A DNA stretch of 64,000 bases. Source: Ruminococcus sp. GTDB taxonomy: Bacteria > Bacillota > Clostridia > Oscillospirales > Acutalibacteraceae. The notes under the pieces are model-generated. The model was given only the letters and a program-made list of their open reading frames with translations, had not been told where the DNA came from and did no database searches. Shown in pieces: positions 24,293 through 33,989 of this stretch. A program made the translations under genes and the position numbers. The number at the start of each line of letters is the position of its first letter. Positions within the stretch are counted from its first letter, which is position 1. The DNA is taken from positions 1 to 64,000 of the forward strand of contig JAFRCW010000022.1 of the NCBI GenBank assembly GCA_017404145.1. Reading direction: 5' to 3'.

Positions 24293-26365
24293 ATGTCTAA
24301 TCTTGTGATAGTTGAGTCGCCTGCAAAGGCGAAGACCATCAAAAAGTATTTAGGAGACGGCTATGAGGTAGTCGCGTCCATGGGTCATGTCAGAGACCTG
24401 CCCTCGGCGCGTCTTTCCGTAGATATCAACCACAACTTTGAGCCGAAATACGAGGTTATCAGAGGAAAGGAAAAGCTTGTCGACGAGCTGCAGAGCAAAG
24501 CGAAGAAGTCCGACAAGATTTATCTCGCAACCGACCCTGACAGAGAGGGAGAAGCGATTTCCTGGCATTTGGCGTATCTGCTCGGATTGCCTCTTGATGA
24601 GATCGACCGTGTAGAATTTACCGAGATCACCAAATCCGGTATCAAGAACGGGATGTCCGCTCCGCGTACCATTAATATTGATTTGGTCAACGCCCAGCAG
24701 GCAAGACGTATCTTGGACCGTATCGTCGGCTACAAGCTCAGCCCCTTTGTTTCTCAGAAGATCCACCGCGGTCTTTCCGCGGGCAGAGTCCAGTCTGTCG
24801 CGGTTCGGATTGTCGTTGACCGCGAGAATGAGATCCGCGCCTTTAAGCCGGAGGAGTACTGGACCGTAGACGCAAAGTTCATCCCCAAGGGTTCCCGCAA
24901 GGCGTTCTGTGCGACTCTGTACGGTGACGCTAAGGGGAAAATCAAAATCAAAAATCAGGAACAGGCTGACGCCATCCTTAAAGAATTAGAGGGCGCCGAC
25001 TATATGATCACCAAGGTCAAAAACGGCACCAGAAAGAAATCTCCCGCGCCTCCCTTTATCACCTCCACGCTCCAGCAGGAAGCGTCCAGAAAGCTCAACT
25101 TCCAGTCCAGACGTACGATGAAGGTTGCTCAGGAGCTGTACGAAGGCGTTGAGCTGCAGGGCATCGGCGCGATGGGTCTGATCACCTATATGAGAACCGA
25201 CTCTCTGCGTATTTCCAACGACGCTGTCGCTGACGCGTCTAAGTATATCGGTGAGAATTTCGGCAAGAATTATCTGCCGCCGAAGCCGCGCTTCTTCAAG
25301 TCGCGCGCAGGCGCGCAGGACGGTCACGAAGCGATCCGTCCCTCTACGCCGTCGCTCTCTCCCGCACAGGTCAAGTCAAGTCTGACCTCGGATCAATATA
25401 AGCTTTATAAGCTCATCTGGGAGCGCTTTATCGCTTCACAGATGGCTGACTGCGTCCAGAAAACCACCCAGGCGGATATCGAAGGCAACGGTTATGTCTT
25501 TAAGGCGGCAGGCTACAAGGTCGAGTTTGACGGCTTTACCAAGCTCTATATCGAAGGCAGAGACGAAGCCGGTGAGAAGGATAACCAGATCCTTTCCTTA
25601 GAGAAGGACACTCCCTGCAAGGCGAAGGAGATCGTACCGAACCAGCACTTTACTCAGCCGCCGTCAAGATATACCGAGGCGTCCTTGATCAAGGCGCTGG
25701 AGGAATACGGCATCGGCAGACCGTCCACCTATGCCGCTACCATCTCTACCATTACCGGCAGAGAATACGTCAAGCGCGAGGGCAAGACTCTCTATCCCAC
25801 CGAGCTGGGCGAAGCGCTCTCCAATTTGATGAAGGAGCGGTTTCCGAAGATCGTCAACGTCAAGTTCACCGCCCAGATGGAGCAGGAGCTTGACACCGTC
25901 GAGAGCGGCGCCATCCGCTGGGATGAGCTGCTTGACGAGTTCTATACCGATTTTGACAAGACCCTGAAAAAGGCGAAGGCAGATATGCAGGGCGTCAAGA
26001 TCACCCTCAAAGAGGACGAGACCGATATCATCTGCGAAAAATGCGGCAGAAAGATGGTCGTCAAGGTCGGACGCTATGGCAAGTTTATCGCCTGTCCCGG
26101 CTATCCCGAGTGTAAGAATGTCAAGAAATATGTGGAAGAAGTCGGCGTCAAATGTCCCAAGTGCGGCGGCGACGTCATCGTCAAGCACACCAAGAAGGGC
26201 AAGGAATTCTACGGCTGTTCCAATTACCCCGAGTGCGATTTTGTATCGTGGTATGAGCCGATCGCCGAGAAGTGTCCCCAGTGCGGCGAGCCTCTCTTCA
26301 AGAAAAAGGGCAAGAAAGCCACAATCTTCTGCCAGAAGGAAGGCTGCGGCTACACGAAGAAATGA
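24293..26365 (+). CDS. topA: DNA topoisomerase I
   Basis: This 690-residue type IA enzyme relaxes negative supercoils. The N-terminal Toprim domain has 'VESPAKAKTI' and 'DPDREGEAI'; the active-site tyrosine is Tyr299 in TYMRTDS; 'GIGRPSTYA' lies in the following domain. Three C-terminal zinc ribbons (about 580-690) each have two CxxC-like pairs ('CEKCG', 'CPKCG', 'CPQCG'). GGAGG precedes the ATG. trmFO starts inside the topA stop (4-base overlap), the same order as in Bacillus. Confidence 0.97.
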   Translation: MSNLVIVESPAKAKTIKKYLGDGYEVVASMGHVRDLPSARLSVDINHNFEPKYEVIRGKEKLVDELQSKAKKSDKIYLATDPDREGEAISWHLAYLLGLPLDEIDRVEFTEITKSGIKNGMSAPRTINIDLVNAQQARRILDRIVGYKLSPFVSQKIHRGLSAGRVQSVAVRIVVDRENEIRAFKPEEYWTVDAKFIPKGSRKAFCATLYGDAKGKIKIKNQEQADAILKELEGADYMITKVKNGTRKKSPAPPFITSTLQQEASRKLNFQSRRTMKVAQELYEGVELQGIGAMGLITYMRTDSLRISNDAVADASKYIGENFGKNYLPPKPRFFKSRAGAQDGHEAIRPSTPSLSPAQVKSSLTSDQYKLYKLIWERFIASQMADCVQKTTQADIEGNGYVFKAAGYKVEFDGFTKLYIEGRDEAGEKDNQILSLEKDTPCKAKEIVPNQHFTQPPSRYTEASLIKALEEYGIGRPSTYAATISTITGREYVKREGKTLYPTELGEALSNLMKERFPKIVNVKFTAQMEQELDTVESGAIRWDELLDEFYTDFDKTLKKAKADMQGVKITLKEDETDIICEKCGRKMVVKVGRYGKFIACPGYPECKNVKKYVEEVGVKCPKCGGDVIVKHTKKGKEFYGCSNYPECDFVSWYEPIAEKCPQCGEPLFKKKGKKATIFCQKEGCGYTKK

Positions 26366-27678
26366 GTACGGTCAATGTTATCGGCGCGGGACTTGCGGGC
26401 TGCGAGGCGGCGTATCAGCTCTCCAAAAGAGGGATCAAGGTGCGCCTTTACGATGCAAAACCGCTGAAGAAATCACCCGCGCATCATGAGGATTATTTGT
26501 GCGAGCTGGTTTGTTCCAATTCCTTTAAGGCGAACAGAGTCAATTCCGCCGCAGGCTTGTTAAAAGAAGAGATGCGCCGTCTGGACTCTCTTCTGATGAA
26601 ATGCGCCGATTCTTCCGCAGTTCCCGCAGGAGGCGCGCTGGCAGTCGACCGCGACGAGTTTTCACGCAAGGTCACGCAATATATTGAGAATGACGGGAAC
26701 ATCACCTTTATTTCTCAGGAAATAGAGTCGATCCCCGAAGACGGTATTACGGTTATCGCTACGGGACCGCTGACCTTCGAAAAATTATCGGACGATATCA
26801 GAAAGAGATTCGGCGAGCAGCTGCGGTTTTTTGACGCGGCGGCGCCGATCGTATCCTTCGAGTCGATCGATATGAACTGCGCGTTCTTTGAATCCCGCTA
26901 CGGAAAGGGCGACGGAGAGGACTATCTCAACTGTCCGATGAATAAGGAAGAGTATGAGGTGTTTTACAGCGCCCTGATATCTGCCGAACGCGCTCGAGTA
27001 CACGAGTTCGATGTGATGAATCCTAAGGTATACGAGGGCTGTATGCCGATCGAAGTGATGGCGCAGAGAGGCGTCGATACCGTGCGGTTCGGTCCGATGA
27101 AACCGGTAGGACTCAGAGATCCGCGCACCGGACACCGTCCGTGGGCAGTCTTACAGTTAAGAAAAGAAAACCGCGAGGGTACCATGTATAACCTCGTTGG
27201 TTTCCAGACGAATCTGAAGTTTGGGGAGCAGAAGCGGGTGTTTTCGCTGATCCCGGCTCTCAAAAACGCGGAATTTTTGCGTTACGGTGTGATGCACCGC
27301 AACACTTTCTTGGATTCTCCCCGTTTGCTGAATGCTGATTATTCTTTGAAAGAAAATAAAGACATCTTTTTCGCCGGTCAGATCACCGGTGTAGAGGGCT
27401 ATATGGAATCTGCCTCCTCGGGGCTGATGGCAGGGATCAACGCCGCTTGCAGAGCGATGGGGGAAGAGACGGTGATTCTTCCGAAAGAAACGATGATCGG
27501 CGCGCTGTCGCGCTATATCAGCGACGATTCGGTGAAGGACTTCCAGCCGATGGGAGCGAACTTCGGTATATTACCCGAACTTGCGGATCGTCCCAGAGAC
27601 AAGGCTCTGCGCGGACAAGCCTACGCGGATCGCTCTCTTTATTCTTTAGAAGAAATTAAAATGATACAGAATATTTAA
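26362..27678 (+). CDS. trmFO: Folate-dependent tRNA (m5U54) methyltransferase
   Basis: This 438-residue flavoprotein makes ribothymidine at tRNA position 54 with methylenetetrahydrofolate as carbon donor. The FAD motif 'VIGAGLAGCEAA' starts the protein; 'LCELVCSNSFKANR', 'GGALAVDRDEFS' and 'GVEGYMESASSGLMAG' are family segments. Length is normal. The ATG at 26362 overlaps the topA stop; upstream in-frame starts would lie inside topA. A short space leads to plsX. Confidence 0.96.
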   Translation: MSTVNVIGAGLAGCEAAYQLSKRGIKVRLYDAKPLKKSPAHHEDYLCELVCSNSFKANRVNSAAGLLKEEMRRLDSLLMKCADSSAVPAGGALAVDRDEFSRKVTQYIENDGNITFISQEIESIPEDGITVIATGPLTFEKLSDDIRKRFGEQLRFFDAAAPIVSFESIDMNCAFFESRYGKGDGEDYLNCPMNKEEYEVFYSALISAERARVHEFDVMNPKVYEGCMPIEVMAQRGVDTVRFGPMKPVGLRDPRTGHRPWAVLQLRKENREGTMYNLVGFQTNLKFGEQKRVFSLIPALKNAEFLRYGVMHRNTFLDSPRLLNADYSLKENKDIFFAGQITGVEGYMESASSGLMAGINAACRAMGEETVILPKETMIGALSRYISDDSVKDFQPMGANFGILPELADRPRDKALRGQAYADRSLYSLEEIKMIQNI

Positions 27679-27693
27679 AAAGGTAGTGGAAAT

Positions 27694-28698
27694 ATGAAAA
27701 TTATCGTAGACGCTTTCGGCGGCGACAACGCACCTCTGGAGATCATCAAAGGCGCTGTTGACGCGAAGAACGAATATCAAGTGGATATCATTCTCACAGG
27801 CGACGAGAACATTATCAAACAGGTCGCCGCTGAGAATAACATCGACATCACGGGGATCGATATCGCTCACGCCCCCGACGTTTTCTCCCAGAACGAAGAC
27901 GGCACCAAGATCCGCGAGAAGCAGTACGCGAATACCTCGATGGCGAAGGGCCTTCGTATGGTAGCCGCGGGTGAGGGCGACGCGTTTGTATCGGCGGGCA
28001 ACTCCGGCGCGTTAGGCGCGGGCGCGGCGCTCTTGGTCAAGCGTATCAAGGGCATCAAGCGCGTGGCGTTTGCTCCCGTTATGCCGAACTCCAACAGCTA
28101 CTTTATGCTGCTTGACTCCGGTATCAACAAGGAGTTAAGACCGCAGGCGCTCCAGCAGTTTGCGATGATGGGCTCGATCTATATGAATAAGGTGATGGGT
28201 TATGAAAACCCCAGAGTCGGGTTGGTCAACATCGGCACCGAAGAACACAAGGGCAGAGAGCTCGAGCAGGAGGCGTACAAGCTTCTCAAGAATACGCCGA
28301 TCAACTTCGTCGGCAATGTGGAAGCGCGCGATATCCCTCTCGACGGCTGTGACGTAGCGGTCTGCGACGGCTACACCGGCAATATGATCCTCAAAACCTA
28401 TGAGGGTGTAGCGATGGCGCTGCTCTCCAAGGTGAAAGGTTTGTTTACCAAGAATACCAAAACCAAGCTTGCTGCGGCGCTGGTGATGAAGGAACTGAAA
28501 GATCTCAAGAAGTCTGTCGACTATAACGAGGTCGGCGGCGCGCCGGTATTAGGATGCTGCAAGCCTGTTTTCAAGGCGCACGGCACCGCTAAGGCGAAGA
28601 CGATCAAGAACGCGATCCGCGTTACCAAGGACTATGTGGATAACAATGTCATCGACTCGATCACTCAGGCGCTGGGTGAACTGAAAGAAGTGGAATAA
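27694..28698 (+). CDS. plsX: Phosphate acyltransferase PlsX
   Basis: This 334-residue enzyme transfers acyl groups from acyl-ACP to phosphate, the first step of phospholipid synthesis in most Gram-positives. The start 'MKIIVDAFGGDNAP', 'SAGNSGALGAGA', 'NIGTEEHKG' and 'DGYTGNMILKT' are conserved. It is directly followed by rnc with no gap. An acpP gene often lies between these two in other Firmicutes and is absent here. Confidence 0.96.
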   Translation: MKIIVDAFGGDNAPLEIIKGAVDAKNEYQVDIILTGDENIIKQVAAENNIDITGIDIAHAPDVFSQNEDGTKIREKQYANTSMAKGLRMVAAGEGDAFVSAGNSGALGAGAALLVKRIKGIKRVAFAPVMPNSNSYFMLLDSGINKELRPQALQQFAMMGSIYMNKVMGYENPRVGLVNIGTEEHKGRELEQEAYKLLKNTPINFVGNVEARDIPLDGCDVAVCDGYTGNMILKTYEGVAMALLSKVKGLFTKNTKTKLAAALVMKELKDLKKSVDYNEVGGAPVLGCCKPVFKAHGTAKAKTIKNAIRVTKDYVDNNVIDSITQALGELKEVE

Positions 28699-29373
28699 GT
28701 GAAGGATATACAAGAACGAATCGGTTATCAATTTCAAAACGTTGCGCTTCTGAATGAGGCGCTGACCCATTCCTCGTATGCTAACGAACAAAAGGGTAAG
28801 ATCCGGCACAACGAACGCTTGGAGTTTTTAGGCGACGCGGTGCTTTCCATCGTCGTATCCGATTATATTTTTGAGAATTGTCCCGAGATGCCAGAGGGCG
28901 CGCTGACAAAGCTCCGCGCTTCTTTGGTGTGTGAAAAGAGCTTGTTTGATTTTGCCAAGCAGATCGACTTGGGCGCTTATATCAAGCTTTCTAACGGGGA
29001 ACGCAAAAACGGCGGTGCGCACCGTCCGTCTATCGTCTCCGACGCGTTCGAAGCGTTGATCGCCGCGATCTATCTCGACGGCGGCTACGAGGCGGCAAAG
29101 CGTCATATTCTGCGTTTTGTGATTCCCGAGATCGAGCATCACAGGAACAACTCTTTCAAAGACTACAAGACCAAGCTGCAGGAGATCATCCAGAAGAATC
29201 CGGGCGAGCGTCTGGAATATCAGCTTGTGTCCGCCACAGGTCCCGATCACGACAAGCACTTCAAGGTGGAGGTACACCTCAATTCCAACGTGATCGGCAA
29301 AGGCGGCGGCAGGTCCAAGAAAGAAGCGGAACAGCAGGCGGCAAGAGAAGCGTTGGAGTTGATGGGCTATTAA
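28699..29373 (+). CDS. rnc: Ribonuclease III
   Basis: This 224-residue enzyme cuts double-stranded RNA, including rRNA precursors. The RNase III domain (1-150) has the signature 'NERLEFLGDAVLS', and the double-stranded RNA-binding domain (156-224) ends 'KKEAEQQAAREALELM'. The start is GTG directly after the plsX stop. It heads the rnc-radical SAM-smc-ftsY group; rnc-smc-ftsY is the Bacillus order, here with an extra gene inserted. Confidence 0.96.
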   Translation: MKDIQERIGYQFQNVALLNEALTHSSYANEQKGKIRHNERLEFLGDAVLSIVVSDYIFENCPEMPEGALTKLRASLVCEKSLFDFAKQIDLGAYIKLSNGERKNGGAHRPSIVSDAFEALIAAIYLDGGYEAAKRHILRFVIPEIEHHRNNSFKDYKTKLQEIIQKNPGERLEYQLVSATGPDHDKHFKVEVHLNSNVIGKGGGRSKKEAEQQAAREALELMGY

Positions 29374-30364
29374 ACACGCGAACGTAGCGCTGTTTATCCC
29401 GCACAACGGCTGTCCGCATCAGTGCAGCTTTTGCAACCAGAAGAGCATCGCGGGCGTTGCCGTTCAGCCGACGCCTGATGACGTCAGACAAACGGTAGAA
29501 ACAGCGATTGATTCTTTAAAAGAAAATACAAATAACGCAGAAATCGCTTTTTTCGGCGGTTCATTTACCGCAATCGACAGGGATTATATGCTCTCTCTGT
29601 TAGAAGCGGCTTATCCTTACACCGAACGGTTTCGCGGCGTGAGGATTTCCACTCGTCCCGATTACATAGATGACGATATTTTAGTTCTTTTGAAGAAATA
29701 TAATGTTTCTGCGATCGAGTTGGGCGCTCAGTCAATGAGTGACGAAGTACTGTCTGCCAACGACCGGGGACATACCGCGAACGACGTCAGAACAGCCTCC
29801 CGGCTGATACGGGAATACGGCATTGAGCTTGGTCTGCAAATGATGACCGGTCTGTACAAAAGTACCGATGAGCTTGACAGATATACCGCGCAGGAATTTG
29901 TCAGGCTTTCTCCCGATACTGTCAGGATCTATCCGACGATCGTGATGAAGCACACCCGTCTGGCGGAGCTGTATCAAAGCGGCGTGTATATCCCGCAGAG
30001 TTTGGACGAGGCGGTATCGCTGTGCGCCGATCTGTTGGATTTGTTTGAAGGAAATGGCGTCAATGTGATCCGCGTCGGACTGCACCACACCGACTCTCTC
30101 GACACCGATATGCTTGCGGGACCGTATCATCCCGCTTTCAGAGAACTTTGCGAGAGTGAAAGAATCTATAATATTCTTTTAAAGAAATATAAATCCGAAA
30201 ACACATCCGACCTTACCGTAGCGGTTTCTCCCCGCGCGGTATCCAAGCTGGTCGGCAACCAAAAGGAAAATATACAGAGGCTCCAAGAAAAAGGGCTTCA
30301 CATCCGTATCATACAGGATACTTCCCTTGACGAAAGTCAGATGAAATTTATTGATGAGAGGTAG
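29369..30364 (+). CDS. Elp3-like radical SAM protein (probable ATT start)
   Basis: This encodes 331 residues if started at ATT 29369. The 4Fe-4S/SAM motif is Cys15-x3-Cys19-x2-Cys22 in CPHQCSFC; 'FFGGSFTAID' and 'ELGAQSMSDEVL' follow, as in the Elp3/MiaB/NifB-type radical SAM family. No ATG, GTG or TTG exists between the in-frame stop at 29360-29362 and the cluster. The ATT overlaps the rnc stop (ATTAA) and has GGAG 10 bases upstream. The first good ATG (29588) would remove the catalytic cluster. Either the gene uses a rare start or it has lost its start codon. Relatives are found beside rnc/smc in other Clostridia; the reaction is unknown. Confidence 0.82.
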   Translation: MKHANVALFIPHNGCPHQCSFCNQKSIAGVAVQPTPDDVRQTVETAIDSLKENTNNAEIAFFGGSFTAIDRDYMLSLLEAAYPYTERFRGVRISTRPDYIDDDILVLLKKYNVSAIELGAQSMSDEVLSANDRGHTANDVRTASRLIREYGIELGLQMMTGLYKSTDELDRYTAQEFVRLSPDTVRIYPTIVMKHTRLAELYQSGVYIPQSLDEAVSLCADLLDLFEGNGVNVIRVGLHHTDSLDTDMLAGPYHPAFRELCESERIYNILLKKYKSENTSDLTVAVSPRAVSKLVGNQKENIQRLQEKGLHIRIIQDTSLDESQMKFIDER

Positions 30365-30367
30365 AAT

Positions 30368-33300
30368 ATGCTCCTAAAATCTCTCGAGCTTTTTGGCTTC
30401 AAAACCTTTCCCGACAAAACAAAATTAACCTTTGATACCGGTATTACTTCTGTCGTAGGACCCAACGGCTCCGGAAAAAGTAATATTTCCGACGCGATCC
30501 GCTGGGTACTGGGCGAACAGTCGCCGAAGTCTCTGCGCTGTTCCAAGATGGAGGACGTTGTTTTCAACGGTACCGATAAGAGAAAGCGCGGCGGCTATGC
30601 CGAAGTCACGCTAACAATTGACAACTCCGACCGCTTTTTGCCTTACGGCGGCGATGAGGTAGCCGTCACCAGACGCTACTACCGTTCCGGTGAGAGCGAA
30701 TATCTGATCAACAAAGCTGCAGTGCGTCTGAAGGATATCCACGAGCTGTTTATGGATACGGGCTTAGGCAGAGACGGTTATTCGATGATCGGTCAGGGCA
30801 AGATCGACTCGATCGTTGCGTCCAAAAGTGAAGACAGACGCGAGATCTTTGAAGAAGCCGCGGGTATCTCCCGCTACCGCTACAGAAAGGTCGAGGCGGA
30901 GCGCAAGCTAGCCCGTACCGAGGACAATCTTCTGCGCCTGCGTGATATCGTGACAGAGCTGGAGGAACGTGTTGAACCTCTCAGGATCCAGTCCGCCAAG
31001 GCGGAGAAGTTTTTGGAGTTCTCCACAGAGAAGAAGGGCTTGGAGATCGCCCTCTGGCTGGATACGATCGAAAAATCCTCCAAAACCCTCAAGGATCACG
31101 AGGATAAGATCGAGATCGCCCGTTCTCAGTACGATGAGGCGGAGAGCATCCTTGACAGTATTGCCAAGGAGACTGAGGATATTTATCTGCAAAAGGGCGC
31201 CGTAGCCTCCAAAATGGAAGAGAAGCGCGCCTCCATCTCTGCATTTGAAACCGAAGTGTCCGAAAAACGCGCGGCGATTTCCGTTTCACAGAACGATATC
31301 CTCCACAACAACGAGAATATCGATAGAGTAGGGCAGGAGATCGAGAAAGCAGAGTCCTCCACGGTTGATCTTGCCAACGTGATCGAAGAAAAACAAAAGC
31401 GGATCGAAGAACTGAAACAGCATATTGATGAGAAACAGTCCGAGTATAACGCCGTGACGGACGAATTAAATATCATCAACCTCGACGCGTCCCGTTCTTC
31501 CGATGAGCTGCAGCAGCTTTCCGCCTTGATCGCTTCTTTATCCCAGCGTCTCGCCGACGTACGCGTTACCGATATTACCAGCGCGTCTAATATTGACGAG
31601 CTGTCGGCGCGTATCGAGACTCTTTCTCAGAGCGAAAAGGAGCAGAGCGAGAGATTGTCCGATCTTTCCTCGATGAAAGCGGATTATGAGAAACAGCTCA
31701 AAGAGATAGAAGAAAAGCTGACGATGGTGCAAAACTCCATCGAAGGCTTAGAGATAAAAAGTCAGTCCCGTCTCCAAAAGCGGGACGATCTGAAAGCGCA
31801 GTGCGACAGTCTGATGCTGGACTATGAGGAAAAGTCTCGCCGCGCGAAAATCCTCTATGATTTATCGAGAAACTACGAGGGCTTTTATGATTCCGTCAAG
31901 GTCGTGATGAAGGAGTCAAAGAACGGCGCCTTAGGCGGCGTCTGCGGTCCCGTTACTACTTTGATCAAAGTACCGAAAGAATATAACATTGCGATGGAAG
32001 TCGCCTTAGGCGCGAGAATGCAGCATATCGTGGTAGAGACCGATTCCGACGCCAAGCGCGCGATCGAGCTGCTCAAAAAACGCGACGCGGGCAGAGCGAC
32101 CTTCCTGCCGATCTCCACCATCAAGCCCAGATCACTGGATGAAAAGGGCTTGGACGATTGCTACGGCTATATCGGTATCGCCTCTGACCTGTGTACCTGC
32201 GATCAGAAGTACGCTTCGATATTGACCAACCTCTTGGGCAAGATAGTGATAGCCGAGGATCTTTCCTGCGCATCCGCAATTGCCAAGAGATACGGCTACC
32301 GCTTTATGATCGTCACTCTCGACGGTCAGGTGATCAACGCGGGCGGCTCCTTTACCGGCGGTTCCCGCGCGAAGAAATCGGGACTGCTTTCCCGCGAGTC
32401 AGAGATAGAATCTCTCAACCGGCAGGCGTCAAACCTCAGAGAGAAGCACGCTGCTCTTTCACAAGAGCTCAAGCGCGCGACGTCACAGTGCGCCTCCTGC
32501 GAAGCGGATCTTCTCGGTGCGAGAGCGGACCTCTCCAACGCTCAGCAGGAGCAGGTACGGCTGAGAGCGGAGTATAACGCTTGCCTGAACGAATATCAGC
32601 AGGCGCAGTCTCAGGCACAAAATATTAAGACAGAGCTGATATCCTGTGAGCAAAAGATAGAAGAATCGAAAAAGACGCGTGTCTCCGCTCAGAAAGAGAT
32701 GGTGAAGTTCACCGCTGAGATGGAAAACGCGGAGATCAAAATCAAGAAACTTTCCGGTACCAGAGACGAAATGGCGATAAAACGCGAGGAGCGTTCCGAA
32801 AAGCTGCAGGAGCTGCGGCTCGCGGTGGTTGCATTAGAGAAGGATATCGAATCCGTCAACGCCGAGATATCTTCCGCCAAACTCTCCGGCGACGATCAGC
32901 AGAAGCGTATCGAGGAACTTCTCGCCGAACGGTCACAGCTGCAATCGCAGAATGAGGAGATCGAAGAGAAGATTTCAGCGCTCAGTACCGAGATAGAATC
33001 GCTCCTTTCTCAGATCAAAGAGTATAATGAAGCGATCGAAAACCTGAACACCGAGCTGAACAATTTTGACAAGAGAAGCATTGAACTACGACAGCTCGAG
33101 AGAGAAAAATCCTCCGAGAGAGAGCTGTCCTCGAACGAGCTGACGCGTCTGGAAGAGAAGAAGATCAGCCTCAGAAAGCAGTACGACGATATTATCGCAA
33201 AGCTGTGGGAAGAGTACGAGATGACGCTCGGCGAGGCGCAGCAGCAGGCGATTACCATAGAGAATCTGACACAGGCGCGTTCCAGGCTGTCCTCTTTGAA

Positions 33301-33940
33301 ACAGAAGATCAAAGCGCTCGGTACCGTTAACGTAGCGGCGATCGAAGAGTATAAAGAAGTATCCGAACGCTACACGTTTATGAGTGCGCAGGTAGAGGAC
33401 GTCGAGAAGTCGAAGAAAGAACTGCTGCGACTAATCACCGATCTGACCAAGCAGATGAAAGACGTCTTTGTGGACTCTTTCGCAAAGATCAACCAGAATT
33501 TCGGCAAAACCTTCAGAGAGCTGTTCTCCGGCGGCGAGGCGAGACTCGAGTTGACCGATCCCGAGAACATCCTCACCTCCGGTATCGATATCATCGTTCA
33601 TCCTCCCGGCAAGATCGTCGTCCACTTAGAGGCGCTGTCGGGCGGTGAGAAAGCGCTTGTCGCGATCGCATTATACTTTGCGATCATGAAGGTCAGACCC
33701 GCGCCGTTCTGTGTCATGGACGAGATCGAAGCGGCGCTGGACGAGGTCAATGTAGACCGTTTTGCGCAGTACCTGAGAACGCTGACTGCCGGCACTCAGT
33801 TTATTCTGATCACACACCGCAGAGGCACAATGGAAGAGGCGGACGTTCTCTACGGCGTTACCATGCAGGACGAGGGTATCTCCAAGCTCTTAGAGCTCAG
33901 AGCCTCTGAGGTCGCTTCCCGTTTGGGAATCAACAATTAG
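30368..33940 (+). CDS. smc: Chromosome segregation ATPase SMC
   Basis: This 1190-residue protein compacts and separates chromosomes with ScpA and ScpB. The Walker A motif GPNGSGKSN is at 31-39, two long coiled coils (about 165-500 and 665-1010) flank the hinge (about 515-660, 'GALGGVCGPV', 'NAGGSFTGGSR'), and the C-terminal head has the ABC signature 'LSGGEKALVAIALYFAI' and Walker B 'FCVMDEIEAALDEVN'. The start is 3 bases after the radical SAM gene. ftsY follows by 49 bases. Confidence 0.98.
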   Translation: MLLKSLELFGFKTFPDKTKLTFDTGITSVVGPNGSGKSNISDAIRWVLGEQSPKSLRCSKMEDVVFNGTDKRKRGGYAEVTLTIDNSDRFLPYGGDEVAVTRRYYRSGESEYLINKAAVRLKDIHELFMDTGLGRDGYSMIGQGKIDSIVASKSEDRREIFEEAAGISRYRYRKVEAERKLARTEDNLLRLRDIVTELEERVEPLRIQSAKAEKFLEFSTEKKGLEIALWLDTIEKSSKTLKDHEDKIEIARSQYDEAESILDSIAKETEDIYLQKGAVASKMEEKRASISAFETEVSEKRAAISVSQNDILHNNENIDRVGQEIEKAESSTVDLANVIEEKQKRIEELKQHIDEKQSEYNAVTDELNIINLDASRSSDELQQLSALIASLSQRLADVRVTDITSASNIDELSARIETLSQSEKEQSERLSDLSSMKADYEKQLKEIEEKLTMVQNSIEGLEIKSQSRLQKRDDLKAQCDSLMLDYEEKSRRAKILYDLSRNYEGFYDSVKVVMKESKNGALGGVCGPVTTLIKVPKEYNIAMEVALGARMQHIVVETDSDAKRAIELLKKRDAGRATFLPISTIKPRSLDEKGLDDCYGYIGIASDLCTCDQKYASILTNLLGKIVIAEDLSCASAIAKRYGYRFMIVTLDGQVINAGGSFTGGSRAKKSGLLSRESEIESLNRQASNLREKHAALSQELKRATSQCASCEADLLGARADLSNAQQEQVRLRAEYNACLNEYQQAQSQAQNIKTELISCEQKIEESKKTRVSAQKEMVKFTAEMENAEIKIKKLSGTRDEMAIKREERSEKLQELRLAVVALEKDIESVNAEISSAKLSGDDQQKRIEELLAERSQLQSQNEEIEEKISALSTEIESLLSQIKEYNEAIENLNTELNNFDKRSIELRQLEREKSSERELSSNELTRLEEKKISLRKQYDDIIAKLWEEYEMTLGEAQQQAITIENLTQARSRLSSLKQKIKALGTVNVAAIEEYKEVSERYTFMSAQVEDVEKSKKELLRLITDLTKQMKDVFVDSFAKINQNFGKTFRELFSGGEARLELTDPENILTSGIDIIVHPPGKIVVHLEALSGGEKALVAIALYFAIMKVRPAPFCVMDEIEAALDEVNVDRFAQYLRTLTAGTQFILITHRRGTMEEADVLYGVTMQDEGISKLLELRASEVASRLGINN

Positions 33941-33989
33941 CGCCGAATAACAAGCGCAGTAATGAAACATATCAAAGGAGAACCATTTT

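Noticed and set aside
29588..30364. Shorter radical SAM protein starting at ATG 29588
   Set aside because: It would lack the 4Fe-4S cysteine cluster that is encoded in frame just upstream.
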